Positions 16,740-25,855 are shown, numbered from the stretch's first letter. The stretch: 46,984 nucleotides of DNA from Pseudomonadota bacterium (GCA_017441205.1 JAFRYG010000116.1:1-46984), one strand, 5' to 3'. Translations and numbers: made by a program. The notes: generated from the sequence alone by a model not told the origin.

Positions 16740-18260
16740 CTAATCGAGGAAGGATTTTTTGCCTGCGTTCTTTTTGCGGATAAATGCGGGCTGATCGTAA
16801 TCATCCTCATCGAGATTAAAGGAATCCGAAAGTGCCGCAGACACATCGACCGGCGGATTGGAGGGAGATGATTTGTGTTCTGCCTGTGTGACAGGTTTCT
16901 GCATCTGAGCATAGATATCGGCGACGGCATAATTGTCGGTTCTTGAATTCTGTCCATAGCCGTTCGATGCGGGATAGCCTGCATTTCCTGTGGGTGCATA
17001 GGAAGATTTGTTTCCCGTGGGGGCGTAGGATGCGACAGTTCTCTGCGAACCGGATGCGTAGAGTTCATCGGCCTGATCCTGTACTTCTTTCATTCTCTGT
17101 GCGATTTCGAAGCTATCGGCACGCATGCTGTCCTGATAACCGACGCCGGTCTGAGCGGCGATGACGGCTGAGACAGAGGAGGAAGACTGAGCGGCGACCG
17201 CCGGAATTCGTGACTGAGATCCATAGACACCGCTTGTACCATCATAATTTCCGAGGAAATTACTCTTTGTGCCTTTGGCGAAATCATCCGCAGCCGATTC
17301 AGCATTGCCGAATCCGGTGGCGATGATCGTAATTTTAATTTCTTCGCTGTTGTCATCTTCATTGAGGACATGTCCCCAAATGAGGTGAGCATCTTCGGCG
17401 GTGGCTTCTTCGATGAGCGAAGCGGCCTCGCTGATTTCGGCGAGCGTTGCGGATCTTGGTGCCGTGATGTTGAGCAGGACGCTTGAAGCGCCTTCGAGGG
17501 AGATATCATCGAGCAGCGGCGAGCTGATGGCTGCTTCTGCAGCATCGGTAGCGCGGTTGGGACCTTCGCCGACGCCGGTTCCCATGAGGGCAAGACCTTT
17601 ATTGCTCATGACGGTGCGAACATCGGCGAAATCGGTGTTCACGAAACCCGTTTTAATGATGAGTTCACTGATGGATCGGACGGCATCGACCAGGACGCTG
17701 TCAGCCTGTCTGAATGCATCGACGAGGGTCATCTGTTCGCCGGCGGTCTGCAGGAGGCGCTGATTGGGGATAGTGATCAGGGTATCGACATTTTTCTTGA
17801 GGTTTTCGATACCCTCTTCGGCCTGTCTTCTTCGTCTGGCGCCTTCGAATTTGAAGGGTTTGGTGACGACGCCGACAGTCAGTGCGCCGAGCTGTCTTGC
17901 AATACCTGCGATGACCGGTGCTGCACCGGTTCCGGTACCGCCGCCCATGCCGGCGGTAATGAACACCATATCGGCACCTTTGAGGTGTTCCTGAATCATG
18001 CTGGAGGATTCCTGAGCAGCTTCCTGACCGACAGAGGGCATCGACCCCGCGCCGAGTCCATGCGTACGCTGTTCCCCGATTTGGATACGAATCTCGGCGA
18101 GATTATTGGCAAGAGCCTGTTTATCGGTATTCGCGACGATAAACTGCACCCCTTCAACGCCGGAGTCGACCATTGAATTTACAGCATTGCCGCCACCGCC
18201 ACCGACGCCAATAACCTTGATACATGCCCCATGTTCCTGTGCGTCGTCCAGCACCATCAT
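16740..18260 (-). CDS. ftsZ: FtsZ cell-division tubulin homolog
   Basis: FtsZ is the GTPase that polymerises at midcell and recruits the divisome. The 506-aa product has the tubulin signature GGGTGTG at 106-112, the N-terminal GGGGGNAVN loop (20-27), and the T7 synergy loop NTDFADVR (from residue 208). The globular core ends near residue 320. An unusually long Ser/Tyr/Gln-rich linker of about 165 residues leads to the conserved C-terminal peptide YDQPAFIRKK, which binds FtsA/ZipA-type partners, and a short basic tail. GGGAGG lies upstream of the ATG. ftsA, ftsQ and mur genes are not adjacent, so ftsZ stands apart from a division and cell-wall cluster here. About 490 bases separate it from the divergent gene at 18748. 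Confidence 0.96.
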   Translation of the reverse strand: MMVLDDAQEHGACIKVIGVGGGGGNAVNSMVDSGVEGVQFIVANTDKQALANNLAEIRIQIGEQRTHGLGAGSMPSVGQEAAQESSSMIQEHLKGADMVFITAGMGGGTGTGAAPVIAGIARQLGALTVGVVTKPFKFEGARRRRQAEEGIENLKKNVDTLITIPNQRLLQTAGEQMTLVDAFRQADSVLVDAVRSISELIIKTGFVNTDFADVRTVMSNKGLALMGTGVGEGPNRATDAAEAAISSPLLDDISLEGASSVLLNITAPRSATLAEISEAASLIEEATAEDAHLIWGHVLNEDDNSEEIKITIIATGFGNAESAADDFAKGTKSNFLGNYDGTSGVYGSQSRIPAVAAQSSSSVSAVIAAQTGVGYQDSMRADSFEIAQRMKEVQDQADELYASGSQRTVASYAPTGNKSSYAPTGNAGYPASNGYGQNSRTDNYAVADIYAQMQKPVTQAEHKSSPSNPPVDVSAALSDSFNLDEDDYDQPAFIRKKNAGKKSFLD

Positions 18261-18540
18261 TCCATACCTCCCTGGTTAATTCAGACAGCTCAAATCCGTG
18301 AGCAAAAGCTGCTGTGAGTAAATAAGGCCACACACCTAGACAAAAAGCAGACACCAATATTTTTTTACTGAGTTCTGAAGCAGATTTCCCATTGAATTCA
18401 GCAGCCATCGTCCTTCTGGCTGTTCGAAGGCGAGGAAACGCGTCTCACTCAGCAAACAGACTTTCAAAATAATAGTTTTTAAAAATATGCGCAAGAGATT
18501 TTACTGAACAAATTTTGGAAATGTCGGACAAAAAAAGCTG
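18261..18540. other. Upstream region of ftsZ, no gene seen
   Basis: Together with the next 200 bases this forms the 487-base space between divergent ftsZ and the lipoprotein at 18748. Apart from the ftsZ ribosome site (rc of 18266-18272) and repeat copy D further right, I see no convincing gene. A 50-codon frame with a hydrophobic stretch runs into ftsZ but has no support. Confidence 0.5.
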
Positions 18541-18610
18541 GCAGTGTGTATTGCGCAGCAATAGCACTGCCCCGTCGGCGTATGCAGCCTGCCGGGCTGC
18601 ATAGCGACGG
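18541..18610 (+). repeat. Paired bulged-hairpin repeat, copy D
   Basis: Hairpin 1 (18541-18570) has arms GCAGTG/CACTGC, a T-G wobble where other copies have C-G, unpaired G at 18548, TAT/ATA, inner stem TGC/GCA. Hairpin 2 (18572-18610) has arms CCGTC/GACGG style with one extra G, unpaired G at 18580, TAT/ATA and inner stem GCAGCC/GGCTGC. An A-rich tail follows. It is the only copy lying upstream of both flanking genes. Confidence 0.75.
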
Positions 18611-18674
18611 ACATCCACCAACAAACAAAACCCAAAATCTGATGCACCCGGCGTACACGACTTCCGGCACCCAC

Positions 18675-18704
18675 TTGACCTCGGGGCTTCAGACGCGTTA
18701 TAGT
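18675..18704 (+). promoter_or_regulatory. Predicted sigma70-type promoter
   Basis: TTGACC and TATAGT with an 18-base spacer, 43 bases upstream of the lipoprotein start at 18748. It could drive the lipoprotein and the PP2C gene behind it. Confidence 0.5.
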
Positions 18705-18747
18705 TGCCGCAGAAGGATGCTCTTTTGATCAGCTTAAGGATTTCAAG

Positions 18748-19170
18748 ATGAGACGAATATGGAGTTTAGCAGCGGCATTAGCCTTTCTGGCAGTGGGTGT
18801 CGGATGTGAAACACTTGGGCCCGAAAAAAACTCTGGTACAGATCAGGATCGACTTGGTGCGATTGAAATCAAGATAAACGACCTGATTCTCGATTATGTG
18901 ACCTGTCTGGATGGCGACAAGACGGACTGGAAATACTTTACTGTACCGGCGGAAACCCGCGTGGCGGTTACGTTTGCGTTTGACGAACCGAGCGCGGGAG
19001 GCACGATAGTGATCCGCAAGGCAACCGGTGAGGAGATGTACCGTCTGAAGTTCGTCCCGGGTTCGCGGATGGTTCAGGAATTTGATGCGCTGCCGGGCCA
19101 CTATTATCTTGAGATATTCTGTGAAGCATTCCAATCTGAATATACGATTGAAGTCTCTATTCCCCAATAG
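18748..19170 (+). CDS. Lipoprotein with prepeptidase-type beta-sandwich fold
   Basis: The 140-aa product has a signal peptide with lipobox VGVGC and a beta-rich mature domain. The pattern DWKYFTVPAETRVAVTFAF...GGTIVIRKATGEEMYR...GHYYLEIFC resembles bacterial pre-peptidase C-terminal (PPC) type domains, which bind carbohydrate or act as spacers. Two Cys residues in the mature domain (TCLDG and IFCEA) might pair. AAGGA serves as ribosome site. The gene precedes the PP2C phosphatase by 52 bases. The family match is by eye and moderate; function unknown. Confidence 0.7.
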   Translation: MRRIWSLAAALAFLAVGVGCETLGPEKNSGTDQDRLGAIEIKINDLILDYVTCLDGDKTDWKYFTVPAETRVAVTFAFDEPSAGGTIVIRKATGEEMYRLKFVPGSRMVQEFDALPGHYYLEIFCEAFQSEYTIEVSIPQ

Positions 19171-19222
19171 CACAAGCATATAAGGGTATATTGTCAATCG
19201 CATTTGGTATTGGAGTTTCATT

Positions 19223-21190
19223 ATGACGACGCGACTCACATGTGCGGCGAAGACGGATGTTGGTTTAAAGCGAACCAATAATGAGGACAATCTCGTCATG
19301 GTTCCAAGCCATGGTCTTTATGTGCTTGCGGACGGAATGGGCGGGCATGCCTCTGGACAGGTTGCATCTACAATGTGCGTAACGCATGTTGCGCAGTTTA
19401 TGTGTGAAACATGTCACCAGCCTGGATTTGAGTTTTCCTACAAGCCTGATCCCAAGCTGAGCTACGAAGCCAATCTGCTTGTGAATGCCATCAAATACGC
19501 AAATGAGCGTATTTTTATCCAATCCTGCAAGGATCGGTCGATGGAGGGGATGGGGACGACGATTACGGCGATTCTGAATGCGCCGCACGGCCTTGTTCTG
19601 GCGCATGTCGGAGATTCCCGGATTTATCGCATTCGCAAGGGTCAGATTGTTCAGATGAGCCGGGATCATTCTCTGATGAACCATCTTCTGGATACAGGCG
19701 AGCTCAAGCCGGAGGATGCGCCGAACTTTGCGAATAAAAACATCATATTGCGTGCGGTTGGGCTGAAAGATTACGTCGATGTGGAGGTCAAGGAAGTTCC
19801 GCGCGAGCAGGGCGATATTTATCTGATGTGCTCCGATGGTTTGAGCGATATCGTATCGGAGAGCCAGATACTTCAGGCGATAACGAATGCCCCCAATCTG
19901 ACAGAAGCCTGCAACACCCTGATTAATCTGGCCCTCCAGGCCGGCGGAAAGGACAATGTGACGGTTGTGTGTGTCTGTATCGAGCAGGATGATGGCGTTC
20001 AGCAGCAGCCGGCGTCGCAGCAGCTTCGTACGCAACCGGCTTTATCGACGCCGCCATCCAGTCCGCGGCATCCCAATGCCTATACGAAGCAGACACCGAC
20101 TGCGCCCACCGGTCCCAGCGTTGCCTCATCCCCTGGCGGCATATCACCGGTATCTTCCTCTGCAGCCGGAGTACGCTCATTACAGCAGCCGACCACGCAC
20201 AGCCGGGCTCCCGGCCAGAGCATGGGAATGAGCCACGCATCACTGTCCAGTTCAACATCGCATTCGGGGATGGCACCGATTCCAACTGGACGCCCTGCGC
20301 CCATTAACGCATCTCAGCCCGTACCGCCTGCGATGCCACCGAGCAAACCACAGCGCATGCACTCAGTTCGTGAGATTGTTGAACAAGCTCCCGTTGTTCA
20401 GCGCACGATGCCCAAACCCATCGGCAGTGCCGGGCGCAGCAATTCTGCGACTATGCCGCAGGCTCCTGGTATCGGCAAGATCAAACCGCTCCGCCCCGAA
20501 ACAGAACATCCAAAAGGACATGCCAGCCAATCGGGCAGCGCTGAAGAAATGCTGGAATCACAACCCGCAGTCAAGGAAGCCCGGTCTTCGAACATCAAGC
20601 CCACCAGTTCTCCAACAATTCAGAAACTGCGTGAAGCGAAACCGCTTGCTGCAGAAGAGAAAGCCGCAAGACCGGAAGCGAGCCTGCTGTTTACCGAACC
20701 GCCTTCTGAAGCGCCGAAGCCCTCGATGTTATCTGTCGAATTGACAGAACCGGATGATGATGAAGAAGAACCGACGATGATCCTGAGAGATGGGGCTGCA
20801 CGTACCCTCCCCAGCATCAAGACGATTCCGGCCGATATTCTTCCTCCGGATGCGCTTCATCCGTCAGAGGCCGGCATTGCGAAACCGCCGTTTCAAACAC
20901 GCAGCGCACCGGTTCCCGGTATTGCCCCCGTTCCAGCAAATTCCCGTTCCTCTGAAATCCCCCCATCGCCGGCCGGTATTCCTGAGTATTACCGTCTCTC
21001 GCCGCCCCCATCAGCCTCCCCCCGTGAAGCATCTCATCCCAAGGGCTATGTTGCCCCAAAAGAAGCGATTGCACCGCCGGAAAATGAATATGATGACGAG
21101 GACAGTATTGAGATTGGTGGTGGTATGTTCGATCACGATGACGGAGAGATGACGCGGCAGTTCCAGCGCCCACCCCATCTGAAATGGTAA
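19223..21190 (+). CDS. PP2C-family Ser/Thr protein phosphatase with long Pro/Ser-rich tail
   Basis: A metal-dependent phosphatase that removes phosphate from Ser/Thr residues, the usual counter-player of Hanks-type kinases. The catalytic domain spans about residues 1-255 and shows the PP2C motifs RTNNEDN, ADGMGGHASG, GMGTTI, AHVGDSRIYR, SRDHSL, CSDGLSD and GGKDNVTVV, including the metal-binding Asp residues. About 400 residues of Pro/Ser/Ala-rich, probably disordered sequence follow, interrupted by acidic islands (DDDEEEPTMILRDG and DDEDSIEIGGG). No membrane segment is seen, so the protein is cytoplasmic. Bacterial PP2C proteins of this type usually end near residue 250, so the tail is unusual. 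It might be a docking or phosphorylation platform. No kinase gene is in the window. Confidence 0.9.
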   Translation: MTTRLTCAAKTDVGLKRTNNEDNLVMVPSHGLYVLADGMGGHASGQVASTMCVTHVAQFMCETCHQPGFEFSYKPDPKLSYEANLLVNAIKYANERIFIQSCKDRSMEGMGTTITAILNAPHGLVLAHVGDSRIYRIRKGQIVQMSRDHSLMNHLLDTGELKPEDAPNFANKNIILRAVGLKDYVDVEVKEVPREQGDIYLMCSDGLSDIVSESQILQAITNAPNLTEACNTLINLALQAGGKDNVTVVCVCIEQDDGVQQQPASQQLRTQPALSTPPSSPRHPNAYTKQTPTAPTGPSVASSPGGISPVSSSAAGVRSLQQPTTHSRAPGQSMGMSHASLSSSTSHSGMAPIPTGRPAPINASQPVPPAMPPSKPQRMHSVREIVEQAPVVQRTMPKPIGSAGRSNSATMPQAPGIGKIKPLRPETEHPKGHASQSGSAEEMLESQPAVKEARSSNIKPTSSPTIQKLREAKPLAAEEKAARPEASLLFTEPPSEAPKPSMLSVELTEPDDDEEEPTMILRDGAARTLPSIKTIPADILPPDALHPSEAGIAKPPFQTRSAPVPGIAPVPANSRSSEIPPSPAGIPEYYRLSPPPSASPREASHPKGYVAPKEAIAPPENEYDDEDSIEIGGGMFDHDDGEMTRQFQRPPHLKW

Positions 21191-21196
21191 TGACTC

Positions 21197-21967
21197 ATGC
21201 GCATAAAGCCATATGCTGTACTTTTTCTGTTCTGCCTTCTGACTTTTTCAGGATGCCGTGAAAAAAAGGACTTCTCTGCCATGAGCGATGAGGAAAAAGT
21301 CGCCTATTCCGCATCCAAGGAATCCTCGCTTTCTCCCTCAGAGATGGAAGACCAGAAGGCCGCGCGCAAAGCCATACTTGAACGCGTATCTGACACCCAG
21401 ACAAGCGAGAAACTAATGGACAATGCCCTGCACGAAGCACAGATGAATCTGTCGGAATCGGCGTATGCATCCCTGCAGGAATCACAGCAAATCTGGCTGC
21501 GACAGGGTCGAGGGAAAGCCATCAATGATCTGGTCAGACAGGGAGTGCCCTCCGGAGATGCTTTTGCCAGGGCAAACAGCGAGCGTGCGGACTGGATAAG
21601 TGTAAGGACGATGTGGGCGATGCTCATCGAGAGTCCGGGAAAGTTCGGAGGTTTCTATCGTTCGGTAGCTGACAGGACGCTGGAAATCTACGAAATGGAA
21701 AACGAACAGCTGAATCTGGTTGTGAGGGCTGCGAAGGACGATTTTGTATTTACGGCAACCGGCAACATACAGGATAACGGTGCCCAGCTCAGATCCGAGA
21801 ACGATCCCAATGCGGCGATCCGCCTGAAAGCATCAGAATCCGGCGACACAATAGAAATCAGCCTTGAACCCTCATTCGGGGCATCCCATGCCGCCAGGTA
21901 TGGCATGCTGGTCGAAGGACAGTATCAACGCGTCACACCTGGAGAGCTGAATGTTTTTGCACTCTGA
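21197..21967 (+). CDS. LprI-like (DUF1311-type) lipoprotein
   Basis: A 256-aa lipoprotein with lipobox FSGC (Cys20). After an acidic helical linker, residues about 75-140 show the LprI/DUF1311 pattern: N-A---A-M-LS---Y-SLQESQQIWLRQGR, followed after an insertion by a second W (RADWISVRTMW). The C-terminal part is beta-rich and ends GQYQRVTPGEL, reminiscent of the C-terminal domain found in some LprI-like proteins. LprI-type proteins are lysozyme inhibitors in mycobacteria; that activity here is not shown by the sequence. The last 17 bases overlap the acyl-CoA dehydrogenase start. It stands 6 bases after the phosphatase. Confidence 0.65.
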   Translation: MRIKPYAVLFLFCLLTFSGCREKKDFSAMSDEEKVAYSASKESSLSPSEMEDQKAARKAILERVSDTQTSEKLMDNALHEAQMNLSESAYASLQESQQIWLRQGRGKAINDLVRQGVPSGDAFARANSERADWISVRTMWAMLIESPGKFGGFYRSVADRTLEIYEMENEQLNLVVRAAKDDFVFTATGNIQDNGAQLRSENDPNAAIRLKASESGDTIEISLEPSFGASHAARYGMLVEGQYQRVTPGELNVFAL

Positions 21968-23126
21968 TTTTGACGATACCCACCGGGAACTGTTCCACAC
22001 GGTTCAGGCATGGGCAAAAAAAACACTGGCTCCCGGTGCAGCAGAACGCGACAGGGATGCCTCCTTCGATGAAGCCCTGTATCGGCGTCTCGATACGGAA
22101 CTCGGGCTAATGAATATCACTTTGCCGGAATCCCTCGGCGGTTCCGAACTCGATGTCGCAGCGACTATTCTGGCCATCGAGGCCCTGAGCGAGCAAGATC
22201 CGGGCATAGCCATGAGCTACCTGTCCCAGGAGCTTCTTTTTGCGCATCAGCTTTACTGGAGCTGGCATTTTTCCGGTCGAAACATGCCGGAACGTCACAA
22301 AACCATTCTGAAAAACAAGTGGATTTCGGGCATGGCAATGACTGAGCCCAATGCCGGTACGGATGTTCTCGGCATGAGTACCACTGCATCCCGAACGGAA
22401 GACGGTTTTGTCCTCAATGGCGTCAAACAATGGATCACCAACGGCCCGGTGGGCAAAGCCTTCCTGGTCTATGCGAGGACCGGCGAAGCGCGGCGCGATA
22501 TCAGTCTGTTTATGGTCGAAGCCGGCATTCCTGGTTTTTCGTGCAGCGAATGCGAACATAAAATGGGCATGCGCTCAAGTCCGACGGGAATTCTGACGTT
22601 TCAGGACTGCCGGATTCCCGAAACATCCCTCGTGGCTGAATTCAATGGCGGACTCATACCAATGATCCGCAATCTGGCCATAGAGCGTCTCGGCTTGGCA
22701 GCCCAGTCATGCGGCATTGCCAGTACATGTTTTGAAGAAATGCGGCGCTACGCCATCGAACGCCATGCATTCGGGAAATCCATTGTGGAATTCGGTCAGA
22801 TTCAGAGACTTTTATCCGAAAGCTATGCCAGCCTTCTGGCCATGCATACGATGCTGTACACGACGATACGACAGGTCATGGACAACGATCCGGAGTCATC
22901 GGTCAATGCCGATGCCGTTAAACTGTTCTGTGCGACAGCAGCGGAAACCATCAGCCGCAATGCGATCCAGATACTCGGAGCCAATGGCTACAGCACGGCC
23001 TATCCAGTTGAGCGACTTCACAGAGATTCCGTTTTGCTGAGTATTGGTGGCGGAACCAACGAAGCGCTTCAAAAGAATATTTCCCGGCAGCTGATTCGGC
23101 GCAAGGAGGGCCTCGCATGGACCTGA
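21951..23126 (+). CDS. Acyl-CoA dehydrogenase
   Basis: An FAD flavoenzyme that would introduce the alpha-beta double bond into an acyl-CoA and pass electrons to ETF. The 391-aa length is normal. Landmarks: AMTEPNAGTD (129-138), LNGVKQWITNG (155-165), GMRSSPTG (206-213), the RHAFGKSI segment and the C-terminal IGGGTNEALQ. In medium-chain enzymes the catalytic Glu lies in YEGT; here that position is Gly367. Instead Glu245 in AIERLGLA matches the Glu used in isovaleryl-CoA and long-chain dehydrogenases, which suggests a branched or long acyl substrate. This is inference from motif position. The start overlaps the upstream gene and the stop overlaps the glycosylase gene. Confidence 0.9.
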   Translation: MFLHSDFDDTHRELFHTVQAWAKKTLAPGAAERDRDASFDEALYRRLDTELGLMNITLPESLGGSELDVAATILAIEALSEQDPGIAMSYLSQELLFAHQLYWSWHFSGRNMPERHKTILKNKWISGMAMTEPNAGTDVLGMSTTASRTEDGFVLNGVKQWITNGPVGKAFLVYARTGEARRDISLFMVEAGIPGFSCSECEHKMGMRSSPTGILTFQDCRIPETSLVAEFNGGLIPMIRNLAIERLGLAAQSCGIASTCFEEMRRYAIERHAFGKSIVEFGQIQRLLSESYASLLAMHTMLYTTIRQVMDNDPESSVNADAVKLFCATAAETISRNAIQILGANGYSTAYPVERLHRDSVLLSIGGGTNEALQKNISRQLIRRKEGLAWT

Positions 23127-24013
23127 ATGCACTGAATTCATCTGAAGTTAAAGGCATCCTGACATTATTTGCCCGGAATATTGCGTGCGAGCTGTCGAAC
23201 TGGGCAGACGCCCAGCGCGAACTGGGCCTGACGGAGTGTCCCAAAGATGATCCCCGGTGGGGCGAACTCAATCTGAATGCGCCACCGACACCAGTCACTC
23301 CGGTTCGTGTCCCCGCTCCATCCCGCATTCCTCAAACGCAGAGTACTCCAAAGCCTCAGGCTGCAGCGGCGTCATCGCGTTCCAGCGTTGAGCTGTTCAA
23401 AGCAATGCAGCAGTCACGAAGTACACAGGCATTCAGCAGTCCGGAAGAAAAGCGTACTGCCCTTGAAATGCAAAAAGCGCAGTGTTCTGCCTGCCGCAAT
23501 TGTCCGCTGGGCCCCAGAAGACGCGATATTTTATGGGGATACGGTCCGTCGGATGCATCCATTATGTTTGTTTCGGCAGGCGGCAATCCGGCTGAGCTCG
23601 ATCAGAATCGCCTGATGACGGGAGAGTGTGCGGTTCTTCTGGACAACATCATCCGTGCGATGTCACAAATCAATCCGGAAGCATCACAAGAACGTATATA
23701 TATGACCAATGTCATCAAGTGTGCCTGCATTCCCGCAAAGGGAACAGCACTGGAATCGGCGAGGAAATGCATAGGTTTTCTCCGTCGGGAAGTCCAGATA
23801 ATCAAACCCAGAATCATCATCGTATGGGGGGAAACCGCCTACCGCGCCATGTTTGGCGGGGACGCCCTGATCAGTCAGGTGCGGGGAACGATCATGAAAT
23901 TTGAAGGCATCCCAACAATTTGTACCCATCATCCATACGAAATGTGCAAGAATCCATCCCTGAAAGGCCGGGTATGGTCAGATCTTCAACAAGCACTTGC
24001 CCAGCTTCGATAA
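23117..24013 (+). CDS. Family-4-like uracil-DNA glycosylase with divergent active-site motif
   Basis: The domain (about residues 120-298) matches iron-sulfur UDGs: CRNCPLGPRR (Cys126, Cys129), TNVIKC (Cys202), Cys218 in ARKCIGFLRREV, PRIIIVWGE, and THHPYEMCKNPSLKGRVW near the end, which fits the HP catalytic motif. These four Cys would bind a 4Fe-4S cluster. The first motif, normally GEAPG...PFVG, reads SAGGNPAELDQNRLMTG, so the usual Glu and Phe are missing. About 115 N-terminal residues, partly Pro-rich, are extra. A strong AAGGAGG precedes the ATG, which overlaps the end of the dehydrogenase by 10 bases. It may excise uracil or a different damaged base, or may have lost activity. Confidence 0.82.
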   Translation: MDLNALNSSEVKGILTLFARNIACELSNWADAQRELGLTECPKDDPRWGELNLNAPPTPVTPVRVPAPSRIPQTQSTPKPQAAAASSRSSVELFKAMQQSRSTQAFSSPEEKRTALEMQKAQCSACRNCPLGPRRRDILWGYGPSDASIMFVSAGGNPAELDQNRLMTGECAVLLDNIIRAMSQINPEASQERIYMTNVIKCACIPAKGTALESARKCIGFLRREVQIIKPRIIIVWGETAYRAMFGGDALISQVRGTIMKFEGIPTICTHHPYEMCKNPSLKGRVWSDLQQALAQLR

Positions 24014-24073
24014 TCCATTTATCCTCTCCTGTCGGTTTTATTTTCTCCCGGAAGTCTTACAAGGAAATCCACC

Positions 24074-25855
24074 ATGTCATATCTCTTCATTGATCACCTT
24101 GTCAGCGAAACCCATCAACACGAAATTTACAAGAAAATAACGACGCTCGGTGCTTCGGACGAAAACGACATTGTCTGTACGGAAGCTGGCATTGAACCAG
24201 TACATGCCATTATTTATCGTGAGGGCGAGGGATATGAAATAGAGCCTGCATCGAGGAAAGCTGATATTTTTATCAATGGCAAACGCCTAAAAAAGCGCAC
24301 GCCGATAATGCCGGGCGATACATTGCAGCTTGCAAACCTGAATGCGAAGTTCTCGGAACAGGCACTGCAAAAACGGCAATCATCCCACACCGAAGACAAC
24401 AATGTTGCCAGAGCTTTTGAGAAACTCCAGCACCTGGCGGAAGATATGGCCCAGGACTACAATGTCAACTCCCTCCTGACGCATGCCATGGACGATGTAA
24501 TCGCCCTGGTCAATGCGGACAAAGGTTTTTTGCTTCTGATCAGGGACGGCAGAATCCACAGCCATGTATCGCGCAATTTTTATCAGGAATCCATTGACGA
24601 TAATCTTTTTTCGGACTCCATTGTCCAGCATGTGCTTGAGACCAAACAGCCTCTCATCGTGCGGGATGCGCTCTCGGACGAAACATTCAATACATCGCAA
24701 AGCGTCATCAATATGAAATTCTGCAGCGTCATGTGTATGCCCTTGATGGATCGCGGCGCTCTGATAGGAATTATCTATGTAGGCAACGACAACATCGTCA
24801 ATCAGTTCAAACCTCAGCATCTTGAGGCGCTGCGCATATTTGCATCTCAGATTTCACTGATACTCGCCAATGCCATTCTCGTCGACGATCTGACGTTCGA
24901 GAACCGATCCCTGACATCCAAACTCGATGAGCTTCGCTTCGGAAATATCATTGGCGAATGTCTCCCCATGCGCGAAGTCTTCAACACAGTTCACCGTGTT
25001 GCAGCGACAGAAGTCACTGTATTGATCGAAGGGGAAACGGGAACCGGCAAGGAGCTGATAGCCCAGGAACTTCACCGTCAATCCTCGCGCGCAAAGGGAC
25101 CGTTTGTCGTCATCAACTGCGGCGCGATTCCGGCCAATCTTCTGGAGAGTGAGCTTTTTGGGCATGTTCGCGGTGCCTTTACGGGGGCCATACAAACGAA
25201 GCCCGGAAAATTTCAGCAGGCCAACAAGGGAACATTATTCCTGGATGAAATTGGCGAAATGCCTCAGGATCTTCAGGTAAAGCTTCTGAGAGTGCTCCAG
25301 GAAAGATGCGTCGTCAAAGTTGGCAGCAATTCGGTTGAACCGGTGGATATCCGAATTGTTGCTGCGACCAACAAGGATCTGGAAAAAGAAGTTCAGGAAG
25401 GGCGGTTCCGGGAAGATTTATTCTATCGTCTCAACGTCATCACACTTCATTTGCCTCCGCTGCGCGAACGCGGAGATGATGTCATCCTGATTGCAAGAGG
25501 CATGATTGAGAAATATGCCAAAGAATTCAATATGGTTGTCAAGTCCCTGTCGCAGGAAGCCATTCTTGCCATTCGCCGCTACCGGTGGCCAGGCAATGTC
25601 CGCCAGCTCGAAAATCGCATAAAGAAGGCACTCATATTGTCGAATAAATCACAGATAACAGCAGAAGATCTCGATTTGATTCCCGAAGTACTCAAACCCG
25701 TCATGAGTCTGGCAGAAGCGAAGGATGATTTTCAGAGGCGATACATCAACGAGATACTGGAACTGAACAATGGGAACCGCTCAAAGACAGCACGGGATCT
25801 TGGTGTAGATCCACGCACGATATTCCGTCATCTGGAAAAGCAGAACGAACGATGA
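24074..25855 (+). CDS. FHA-GAF sigma54-dependent transcriptional activator
   Basis: A bacterial enhancer-binding protein that would use ATP to open sigma54 promoters. Domains in order over 593 aa: an FHA-like domain (about 1-95; LGASDENDIV, VHAIIY, INGKRL), which binds phosphothreonine; a GAF domain (about 125-275); the AAA+ domain with Walker A GETGTGKE (320-327), the sigma54-contacting GAFTGA (367-372), Walker B TLFLDEIGE (387-395) and the WPGNVRQLEN segment; and a Fis-type helix-turn-helix (about 555-590). FHA in place of a receiver is typical of Myxococcus activators coupled to Ser/Thr kinases. With the PP2C gene upstream, a phospho-signalling link is plausible but inferred. The stop overlaps the next lipoprotein start (ATGA). 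Confidence 0.93.
   Translation: MSYLFIDHLVSETHQHEIYKKITTLGASDENDIVCTEAGIEPVHAIIYREGEGYEIEPASRKADIFINGKRLKKRTPIMPGDTLQLANLNAKFSEQALQKRQSSHTEDNNVARAFEKLQHLAEDMAQDYNVNSLLTHAMDDVIALVNADKGFLLLIRDGRIHSHVSRNFYQESIDDNLFSDSIVQHVLETKQPLIVRDALSDETFNTSQSVINMKFCSVMCMPLMDRGALIGIIYVGNDNIVNQFKPQHLEALRIFASQISLILANAILVDDLTFENRSLTSKLDELRFGNIIGECLPMREVFNTVHRVAATEVTVLIEGETGTGKELIAQELHRQSSRAKGPFVVINCGAIPANLLESELFGHVRGAFTGAIQTKPGKFQQANKGTLFLDEIGEMPQDLQVKLLRVLQERCVVKVGSNSVEPVDIRIVAATNKDLEKEVQEGRFREDLFYRLNVITLHLPPLRERGDDVILIARGMIEKYAKEFNMVVKSLSQEAILAIRRYRWPGNVRQLENRIKKALILSNKSQITAEDLDLIPEVLKPVMSLAEAKDDFQRRYINEILELNNGNRSKTARDLGVDPRTIFRHLEKQNER

Noticed and set aside
18154..18408. A short minus-strand frame with a signal-like hydrophobic stretch just upstream of ftsZ
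   Set aside because: It overlaps the ftsZ start out of frame and lacks its own support.
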